Shown here: positions 58,003 through 64,000 of the stretch, piece after piece
Numbering within the stretch: the first letter of the stretch is position 1
Layout: each line of letters begins with the position of its first letter
From: Fuerstiella sp.
GTDB lineage: Bacteria; Planctomycetota; Planctomycetia; Planctomycetales; Planctomycetaceae
Direction: 5' to 3'
NCBI GenBank assembly: GCA_029247265.1
Contig: JAQWLN010000127.1
Coordinates: forward strand, 45,850-109,849
Length of the DNA: 64,000 nucleotides
Program-made: the position numbers and the translations under genes
The notes under the pieces: model-generated
What the model was told of the DNA's origin: nothing
The model's input: the letters and a program-made list of their open reading frames with translations, nothing else
Databases searched by the model: none

Positions 58003-59049
58003 TCATTCCCGTGGTGGAGGCCCTTTATGTGTTGATTCCGATTCGGCGACTCGTGTCACGTCATGATTCTGTCGTCCGTATCGCATGATGACCAGTCCAC
58101 TGAGAATCAATCCACCGCCGAACAGCTGAGCCGTTGTCGCGGACTCACCGCGAGTCAACCATGCTGCGACAATCGCGATCAACGGAATCAGATTTTGAAT
58201 GATGGCCGCGTGCGCTGCGCCAGCATGACGCACACCGAAATTCCACATGGGTAGCGCCAGTCCGCTGGAAAGAATTCCCGCGTAAGCAATAATCAGCCAG
58301 ACGTCGACAGACTGCAGCGACGACATGCTTTCCCGGTAACGTCCCACCGCAAAAAGCAAATGCAGTGGCAGGGCGATCACCGCCGCAGTCGCTGACAGCC
58401 GCAGCGGGGAAATCGATTTCAGCATCGGCCGACTGACAACAGTTGCGCCCGACCAGACCAGCGCAGCACCCAGAATACACAGATTGCCAGCCAGGTATTC
58501 TGAGCCAGTCGCGACGTCGCCCTTCTGCAGAGCCACAATCACAGTGCCTGAAAGAGCAACCAGCAGCCCACACCATGCCAGCCGCAACAGCTTTTCACCA
58601 ATAAACAATCGGGCCAGCAGAGCCGTCCACATGGGTACGGTACAAATGATCAGTGCCGTGTTGCCGGATGTCGTTCTGTCGATGCCCAGCAGAAATAACA
58701 GCTGGTAAATACCGGAAACGGCAATGCCGTAGGTCAACATCCGCGATCGCGTCACGCCCGGTTTTGACCGATGCCCCTGACGATATTCTCTCAGTGCAAA
58801 GGTCCCCAGCACACAGGCTGAGATCGTGAGGCGAATCGCATTGAAGACGTAGGGATCCAGCTGATCCAGACCGGTCTTCATGATCGGGATGTTAATTCCC
58901 CAGATCAGGGCGACTCCCAACAGTGCAGCGTCCGGCCCGTAGCTGATGCGACAGGATACGGGGGTAACAGTGGGTGCGGAGGTTGCCAAGAGTAATATCC
59001 GAGTTGCGCGCCGTGGAACGTTGGTGAATGGGGAACCCTGCCCTGACAC
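58003..59049 (-). CDS. EamA/DMT superfamily transporter
   Basis: Drug/metabolite transporter of the EamA type, 348 residues with about ten membrane segments in two five-helix repeats (VALIWGINIPIMKTGLDQL begins the first; LIIAYAGILSSGLALPMWNF lies in the second). Length is normal once the N-terminus is corrected. The GTG at 59049 gives a long polar N-terminus, so a start further in, near the first helix, is likely. Substrate unknown. The gene runs into the membrane/EEP fusion four bases downstream, so the two are one transcriptional unit. Confidence 0.9.
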   Translation of the reverse strand: MSGQGSPFTNVPRRATRILLLATSAPTVTPVSCRISYGPDAALLGVALIWGINIPIMKTGLDQLDPYVFNAIRLTISACVLGTFALREYRQGHRSKPGVTRSRMLTYGIAVSGIYQLLFLLGIDRTTSGNTALIICTVPMWTALLARLFIGEKLLRLAWCGLLVALSGTVIVALQKGDVATGSEYLAGNLCILGAALVWSGATVVSRPMLKSISPLRLSATAAVIALPLHLLFAVGRYRESMSSLQSVDVWLIIAYAGILSSGLALPMWNFGVRHAGAAHAAIIQNLIPLIAIVAAWLTRGESATTAQLFGGGLILSGLVIMRYGRQNHDVTRVAESESTHKGPPPRE

Positions 59050-59425
59050 GCAGATCAGCGGAATGGCTCAATTGTTTTTTGACATTTCGTGTGAAGTGTT
59101 AGCAGCCGCCCCCACGGTCTTGCGGCCATTGTGTTTCAAATCTGCCAACGCACGGACTCACGCCAGGAAAACTTCTCCATGGCCATCCCCACTGATTGCC
59201 ACAGATTTGAGGCGGTCGATGTGTTCTCGTGAACCGCCCTGGCTCGCAGGCATGCTGATTTCTCTGACTGGAAGGCATCCTTCCCGGCAGGAAGCAGCGT
59301 CAGGCGCTATCAGAAATCATACATTCCCAGATGCTGAGTGACTCCTCATCCTGTGCTTCATCGTGCAGAATGTTGGAACTCCAGGAAGTGATTCATGTAT
59401 CTTTGGGAACTTGACGGAGCTGCGT
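59050..59425. other. Intergenic region upstream of a PQQ gene
   Basis: About 376 bases between the divergent EamA and PQQ genes. No gene seen on either strand and no convincing promoter element. It only contains the ribosome binding site GGAG at 59416-59419 for the downstream gene. Confidence 0.5.
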
Positions 59426-60727
59426 GTGCTTATTCGATCATTGTCATTGTTTGTTGCCACTTCGACGGCATTGATGGCCGGCGACTGGCCTCAGTGGATG
59501 GGATCCGGGCGCGACAACATCTGGCGCGAATCCGGGATCGTGAATACTTTTCCGGACGATGGTCCACAGGTTCTGTGGCAGACTCAGATCGCCGGCGGCT
59601 TTGCGGGTCCAGCAGTAGCGGACGGGCAGGTATTTATCACAGACTACGTGACCGGCGACAACGTTAAGGTGTCCAACTTTGACCGGAAGGAATTCACCGG
59701 CACCGAACGAGTGTTGTGCCTTGACGAGTCATCCGGTCACGTTCTATGGAAACACGAATACCCTGTCCAGTATACAATTTCGTACCCTGCCGGCCCGCGC
59801 TGCACGCCCAACGTGGATGGTGACCGAGTCTACACGCTGGGCGCAGAAGGCCACCTGTTCTGCTTCGATAGCTCGACCGGCGATGTCGTGTGGCAAAAAA
59901 ACCTGAAAAAGGAATACGGCACAAAGACTCCGTTGTGGGGATACGCGGCTCATCCTCTGATTGACGGTAGCAAGCTGCTGACACTGGCCGGAGGCCCCGG
60001 CAGCCACGCCGTCGCGTTGAATAAATTGACGGGCGAAGAAATATGGCGGACGGGAACATCAGCGGAACAGGGGTATTCGCCACCGACAATTATCGAGCAC
60101 GCGGGGGTACGTCAGTTGCTGCTGTTGCGCCCGGACGCGGTCACGTCAGTCGACCCGGAAACTGGCACTGAATACTGGTCAGTACCGTACAAAGCATCCA
60201 GCGGCTCGATGATCATGTCTCCGGTCGTTGCCGGCGAGTACGTTTACGTCGCTGGGTTCAACAAACAAAGTGTCATGATCAGAATGGCGTCCGACAAACC
60301 CGCTGCCACGGAGATCTGGCGAGGCAAAAAGAACATCATCTGCCCCGTGAACGTTCAGCCCTTTCTGGTAGACGACGTGCTGTATGGCTTCGATCAAAAG
60401 GGCGTCATGCGCGGCATCACGATTCCTGACGGCGAACGTCTGTGGGAAACAACCGACGTTCTTGGACAACGCCCCGCCGATTCCGCAACGGCCTTTATCG
60501 TGCGACACGAAGATCGGTTCTGGTTATTCAACGAACTCGGTGAACTGATCATCGCCAGGTTGTCGCCGCAGGGATTCGAGGAAATCGATCGCGCGAAAGT
60601 TATTGAACCCAGTAACGTCGCATACGGACGTGATGTTGTCTGGAGCATGCCGGCATTCGCCAGCAAACACGCCTATATCCGCAATGACAACGAAATCATC
60701 TGCGTAGACCTGGCAGATACAAAGTAG
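59426..60727 (+). CDS. Secreted PQQ-like beta-propeller protein
   Basis: About 433 residues. I choose GTG 59426, six bases after GGAG (59416-59419), because it gives the signal peptide MLIRSLSLFVATSTALMAG; the upstream ATG frame at 59363 is less likely. Blades: CLDESSGHVLWKHEYPVQYT, CFDSSTGDVVWQKNLKKEYG, ALNKLTGEEIWRTGTSAEQG, VDPETGTEYWSVPYK. A close paralogue of the protein at 31538, sharing DWPQW, NIWRESGIV and the HEYP.QYT.SYP block. Followed 40 bases later by the beta-helix gene on the same strand. Confidence 0.87.
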   Translation: MLIRSLSLFVATSTALMAGDWPQWMGSGRDNIWRESGIVNTFPDDGPQVLWQTQIAGGFAGPAVADGQVFITDYVTGDNVKVSNFDRKEFTGTERVLCLDESSGHVLWKHEYPVQYTISYPAGPRCTPNVDGDRVYTLGAEGHLFCFDSSTGDVVWQKNLKKEYGTKTPLWGYAAHPLIDGSKLLTLAGGPGSHAVALNKLTGEEIWRTGTSAEQGYSPPTIIEHAGVRQLLLLRPDAVTSVDPETGTEYWSVPYKASSGSMIMSPVVAGEYVYVAGFNKQSVMIRMASDKPAATEIWRGKKNIICPVNVQPFLVDDVLYGFDQKGVMRGITIPDGERLWETTDVLGQRPADSATAFIVRHEDRFWLFNELGELIIARLSPQGFEEIDRAKVIEPSNVAYGRDVVWSMPAFASKHAYIRNDNEIICVDLADTK

Positions 60728-60767
60728 AACAACCCTAACGACCATCCTTCACAGAAACGGCACTCCC

Positions 60768-61895
60768 ATGAAATCAGCCCTCCCCCTGTTCGTAGTTCTT
60801 TCCACGACTCACTTCAGTCTGGCCGCCGATTCCGTTCTTCCCGGGGCACGACCTGTCATTAATGCCAGTCAGTTCGCCAGTCTTCAGGCCGCGTTCGATG
60901 CCGTTCCGGAAGGTGGAGGTCTGGTGAGACTGCCGGCGGGGGACTTTGAGATCACTGAACCGCTGCTGCTGCTGCATGGTGATGTTCGAGTCGAAGGCGC
61001 CGGATCGGCCACAAACATCATCAACCGCAACGAAGACGGAAAGTCTGCGTTGATTGTGCAGCATCCCGACGGCCAAAAGGTGAAGAAAGACGAACGCCTG
61101 TGGCGGGTCAATCTGTCGAATTTCCGTATCACCGGCAACGAAAAAAGCGGACACGGCATTGAGGCCATTCTGATTGAAGAAATCTTTGTGCAGGGAGTAT
61201 CCGTTTCGTACTGTGGCGGTGACGGCATCCGACTGGATCACTGCTACGAAGACCCGCGTGTCAGCGACTGTCTGATCACTTACAACAAAGCCGTGGGCCT
61301 GAACCTTCTGGGGTGCCACGATATCGTCGTATCCTCAAATCAGTTCGAAGAAAACCAGGACGCTCTGCACTGCATTGACGGTTTCAATATCTGCATGACC
61401 GGCAACTGCGTGGACGATCATCTGGGTAGAGGTGTGCTGATCGAAAACACATACGGATCCGTTCTTTCCGGTAACATGATCGAAGAATGCCAGGGTACAG
61501 CCGTGACTCTGGATCGTGACTGCTACGGCATCACCATTAGCGCTAACGTGATTGCCCATAACGGCGAAGGGGTCGACCTGGTCGATGCTCACGGATGTGC
61601 AGTCAGCGCCAACACGTTCACACTGATGAAGAACCACGGTCTGCGAATCGGCGAACACAGCGGACGCATCGCCGTCACCGGAAACAGCTTCTGCAACAGC
61701 TACCTGGGAGACGGTAAAATCAAACGCAGAGAGGGAGATCGCGAGGCGGGCGGACTGGTGCTGCAATCCACCAGCCATATTTCACTGACAGGAAATGTGT
61801 TCTCGGGACTCAGCACTGCAGCCGTAACCATGCAGGGAGCAATCACCGGGGTCACGTCTTCGGCCAACGTCACGGTCGAACGAACGGAAAACTGA
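60768..61895 (+). CDS. Secreted right-handed parallel beta-helix protein
   Basis: 375 residues with a signal peptide (SALPLFVVLSTTHFSLAA) and repeated beta-helix rungs: FRITGNEKSGHGIEAILIEE, YGSVLSGNMIEECQGTAVTL, YGITISANVIAHNGEGVDLV and SHISLTGNVFSGLSTAAVTM. This is the NosD/CASH and pectate-lyase-like fold, with family-like DAVPEGGGLVRLPAGDFEI near the N-terminus. Catalytic Asp pattern of polygalacturonases was not seen, so it could be a lyase, hydrolase or binding protein for pectin-like polysaccharides. It is the last gene of a short unit with the PQQ gene, and the hairpin repeat copy 4 lies after it. Confidence 0.85.
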   Translation: MKSALPLFVVLSTTHFSLAADSVLPGARPVINASQFASLQAAFDAVPEGGGLVRLPAGDFEITEPLLLLHGDVRVEGAGSATNIINRNEDGKSALIVQHPDGQKVKKDERLWRVNLSNFRITGNEKSGHGIEAILIEEIFVQGVSVSYCGGDGIRLDHCYEDPRVSDCLITYNKAVGLNLLGCHDIVVSSNQFEENQDALHCIDGFNICMTGNCVDDHLGRGVLIENTYGSVLSGNMIEECQGTAVTLDRDCYGITISANVIAHNGEGVDLVDAHGCAVSANTFTLMKNHGLRIGEHSGRIAVTGNSFCNSYLGDGKIKRREGDREAGGLVLQSTSHISLTGNVFSGLSTAAVTMQGAITGVTSSANVTVERTEN

Positions 61896-61936
61896 GCGTT
61901 CCATGTCTGTTTCACTCCATTGGCAAATCTGGAGCG

Positions 61937-61972
61937 TTTTTCGTGGCCATGAATCAGAGTAATACGCTGTAA
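61937..61972 (+). repeat. Dispersed hairpin repeat, copy 4
   Basis: Begins TTTTTCGTGGCCATGAA and ends CAGAGT-AAT-ACGCTGTAA, one mismatch in the stem. It lies 42 bases after the beta-helix stop codon. Confidence 0.75.
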
Positions 61973-62071
61973 CTCATGCTAACCCTTCCGAATGTGATGC
62001 AGATTTTAAGGTGTTCGACAATTTCTTGTTTTTTCGGCGGGTGACGACCCTGTTTCTCGATGGGACCGAAC

Positions 62072-62281
62072 ATGAGCACACCGCCCAGCCGCTACACGGA
62101 AATCGAAACGTACCGAGACGTCACTGTTTTCCGGGAAGCATACACAGTCCGAGATGGGTGGGAAGTCTCCGTTCACTACCGGTATTCCTGTCAAATCACG
62201 GCGGAAGGCCGTCCCCTGAAGGCTGAATCGCTGGAGGAAATACGACTGCAGATCGACGGTGCTTTGAAGCCTGTTGACTGA
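62072..62281 (+). CDS. Small hypothetical protein
   Basis: 69 residues from ATG 62072 (MSTPPSRYTEIETYRDVTVF), with a GGGA sequence ten bases upstream; ATG 62060 in the same frame is possible. The product is polar and acidic, with no membrane segment and a mixed alpha/beta look (HYRYSCQITAEGRPLKAESL). No family recognised. It lies between the beta-helix gene and the EEP remnant and could be a free-standing small gene. Confidence 0.55.
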   Translation: MSTPPSRYTEIETYRDVTVFREAYTVRDGWEVSVHYRYSCQITAEGRPLKAESLEEIRLQIDGALKPVD

Positions 62282-62382
62282 ATACACGGACGTCTCCCGG
62301 GGGGATTCCCCCAGATCGCTTTGGCATCAGGAACAGGGGCCGACACCGTGCGTCCATCGCTGGTGGCGGAACTGCGTGACGA

Positions 62383-62892
62383 TCAGGGGCCACAGGAACT
62401 GGCCGACTGCAGATCGGCCACTGGCCGAAACTGAATGGCAGCGCAAATCGGAAGATGATCAGACGCCACCACGGCAGTGGGTGTTCGAGGGATCGTGACG
62501 GCGCCAATCCTGAAATGACGACTGGCCAGGATATGGTCCAGTTGCCGAATTGGCATGACGGAAGCAAACGTGGCTTTCGGCCGATGATCGATGGCCTCAG
62601 ACTGAACGCACGAAAGATTCGTCGAAAGCTGACGAATGATGGAAGACTTTGGCCCGGCATTGAAATCTCCGCAGACAATCACAGGAGAACTCGACGGCAG
62701 TTGGCCCAGCCAGTCGTCACCCAGCAGCATTTCCAGTTGCTGGCTTCGTTCTTTCATCGTAAGACCTCGCCGAGACAACAGGAACGAGAATTTGCAGTCG
62801 CCTTCTCTGTCGCACGTGAACGTCGATGTCAATGTGCGGTTGCCGCAGTTGATTCCCTTCCGTTGGCACGGAATTCTGCGGCTGAATAGCCT
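62383..62892 (-). pseudogene. C-terminal half of an EEP-family nuclease/phosphatase (remnant)
   Basis: The minus frame between 62892 and 62383 gives the C-terminal half of an endonuclease/exonuclease/phosphatase domain: RRGLTMKERSQQLEMLLGDD, VIVCGDFNAGPKSS, IRQLDHILASRHFRIGAVTI and VASDHLPICAAIQF. The catalytic GDFN and SDHLP motifs are present, but the N-terminal half (the NIHxxR and LQEV region) is missing: upstream the frame reads IPCQRKGINCGNRTLTSTFT and then meets a TAG at 62893-62895. No ATG starts it. The gene has most likely lost its front part. It is a different family member from the EEP domain of the fusion at 56550. Confidence 0.6.
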
Positions 62893-63204
62893 CTAGAGGT
62901 GACGAGTCCGATCGGTCAGATGCCGTTTATCCCTGCTCTGCGCGACATTCGCTTTGGCGACGACAACAGGGCGGCCCGGGGACTCGTTACGATTCGCCCG
63001 AATGAGGCCAATCATGTCTGATAATTACGAAAAACAAAGGGTTTTACACAAGACACTCGACGTCGTGGTCGGCATGATTGAGCGTTCTGCACCTCTGCTA
63101 TGACTTGCGATTTACTTCGGCATAACGCCGAAGCTCCACGGGAACGCCAGCCGGAGGCTTCTGCCACGCTGACGTGTCCCCCTTAAATTCAAATTGAGGC
63201 CCCC
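62893..63204. other. Region upstream of the GDSL-type gene with a hairpin
   Basis: No gene visible and no N-terminal half of the EEP gene recognised. A perfect 7-base-pair stem-loop CTTCGGC (63115-63121) with GCCGAAG (63127-63133) lies 70-90 bases before the start codon and may belong to the 5' leader. The final stretch before ATG 63205 has TTGAGG as a weak ribosome-binding-site candidate. Confidence 0.45.
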
Positions 63205-64000
63205 ATGAAGCGACTGACCGCCCTACTGTTGTTGTTCACACTACTCTGTGCCTCTCCGACGCCTGCCACAGCGGCGGAGCTGCAACTGAACAAAGGCGAC
63301 CACGTTTGCCTTGTCGGCAACGCCCTGGGCGAAAGACTGCAGCACCGCAATCACTGGGAAACGTCGCTGCATCAGTCCTACCCGGAACTGCAGCTGGTCG
63401 TTCGCAACCTGTGCTTCCCCGGCGATGAACCCTTCGAACGTATTCGTTCGATGGATTTCGGTGATCCGGACAGCCATCTGACGCACAGCAAAGCTGATGT
63501 CGTGGTGTACTTCTTTGGCTTCAACGAATCGTTTGACGGCGATCAGGGCCTGACCGAATTTGCGGAACAGATGTTCAAGCTGGTCCAGGAGACTCAGGGA
63601 AAGAATTTCAGCGGCAAGGGCAACGCTCGAGTCGTACTGGTATCACCGATCGCGTTCGAAGACATCGGTGATCCGAACGTTACCGACGGCACCGAGCAGA
63701 ACGCTAACCTGGCGAAGTATACGGCCGCTCTGAAGAAAGTGGCTGAAGAATCCGGCGCTGCGTTCGCCGACATTTACACCCCGACAAAGGCCCTGTTTGA
63801 ATCGTCCGATGAACAACTCACACTGAATGGTGCTCACCTGAACGACGCCGGTTACAAGGCGCTGTCTCCGCTGCTGATGAAGGCACTGGGACTGAAGGCG
63901 AAAGCTGCTGACGCTCCGGCCGCTCTGAAGGCCGAAGTGGACGATAAAAACTTCCACTGGTGGCAACGCTATCGGGCCGTGAATGGCTTCTCGATCTATG
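63205..64000 (+). CDS. GDSL-type (SGNH) hydrolase domain protein, 5' part, runs off the right edge
   Basis: Starts at ATG 63205 with the signal peptide MKRLTALLLLFTLLCASPTP; the frame is open to the window edge (265 codons). The visible part is a GDSL/SGNH-like domain: DHVCLVGNALGERLQHR, YFFGFNESFDG and NGAHLNDAGYKALSPLLMKA near residue 215, which supplies the catalytic His/Asp region (HLND). The first block reads GNALGE where a GDSL motif would normally be, so activity is uncertain. The end of the visible part (KNFHWWQRYRAVNGFSIY) resembles the linker before PVC-type membrane-bound dehydrogenase domains, so this is probably another long multidomain gene like the one at 11493. Confidence 0.8.
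   Translation, partial: MKRLTALLLLFTLLCASPTPATAAELQLNKGDHVCLVGNALGERLQHRNHWETSLHQSYPELQLVVRNLCFPGDEPFERIRSMDFGDPDSHLTHSKADVVVYFFGFNESFDGDQGLTEFAEQMFKLVQETQGKNFSGKGNARVVLVSPIAFEDIGDPNVTDGTEQNANLAKYTAALKKVAEESGAAFADIYTPTKALFESSDEQLTLNGAHLNDAGYKALSPLLMKALGLKAKAADAPAALKAEVDDKNFHWWQRYRAVNGFSIY

Noticed and set aside
59050..59425. Short open frames in the gap before the PQQ gene
   Set aside because: They show no coding-like composition, ribosome binding sites or known motifs.
62893..63204. Riboswitch upstream of the GDSL-type gene
   Set aside because: Only one small hairpin is visible, and no conserved riboswitch core was recognised.
1..64000. tRNA, rRNA, CRISPR, insertion sequences, prophage
   Set aside because: No cloverleaf, rRNA segment, direct-repeat array, transposase or phage structural gene was seen on either strand.

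Overview
The window reads as a chromosomal segment of a planctomycete, most likely family Planctomycetaceae or a close relative. The evidence is the gene content: repeated DUF1549/DUF1553 (PSCyt2/PSD1) and DUF1501 genes, ThuA-domain proteins, a multidomain 'membrane-bound dehydrogenase' with a C-terminal CxxCH cytochrome, PQQ-type beta-propellers, a sulfatase, a neutral-ceramidase-like protein, an FG-GAP/ASPIC lipoprotein and Gfo/Idh/MocA oxidoreductases with Tat-like leaders. Most products carry signal peptides, lipoboxes or Tat-like leaders, so this is largely a secreted or periplasmic catabolic and redox gene set. I saw no tRNA, rRNA, CRISPR array, insertion sequence or prophage.

Layout. 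1-8.7 kb: a possible gene running off the left edge, ThuA protein, M19 dipeptidase, NHL/SMP-30 protein, a 1245-residue FG-GAP lipoprotein and an EF-hand protein with a clear intrinsic terminator. 8.8-17.1 kb: DinB, RecQ, a 1307-residue ThuA/discoidin/propeller/cytochrome protein and its DUF1501 neighbour. 17.2-27.3 kb: myo-inositol oxygenase, Gfo/Idh/MocA oxidoreductase, alpha/beta hydrolase, PQQ propeller, acyltransferase, and a DUF4380-like protein. 27.4-34.6 kb: a minus-strand run (PQQ propeller, dGTPase, PQQ propeller lipoprotein, cysteine-desulfurase-like enzyme) divergent from a sulfatase. 34.6-41.4 kb: a decayed, repeat-rich stretch with two genes each cut by one in-frame stop codon, flanking DUF1501, alcohol dehydrogenase and a tagaturonate-epimerase-like gene. 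41.4-53.0 kb: two divergent operons, each with one DUF1549/1553 gene, one DUF1501 gene and a third beta-rich partner (PPC-type or WD40). 53.1-64 kb: ceramidase-like protein, an unknown 602-residue membrane-anchored protein, a membrane-protein/EEP-nuclease in-frame fusion, an EamA transporter, a fourth PQQ propeller, a beta-helix protein, an EEP remnant and the start of a GDSL-type gene.

Two themes link the genes. First, DUF1549/1553 proteins with CxxCH motifs, DUF1501 proteins and cytochrome-tailed propellers recur as neighbours, which suggests modular extracytoplasmic oxidation machines. Second, myo-inositol oxygenase makes D-glucuronate, and 20 kb away a zinc alcohol dehydrogenase sits beside a UxaE-like gene; together they could feed inositol or uronic acids into fructuronate. 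This second link is inference only.

Intergenic regions hold several repeat families: a four-copy hairpin repeat centred on CAGCGT-AAT-ACGCTG, a two-copy element, and single long inverted repeats.
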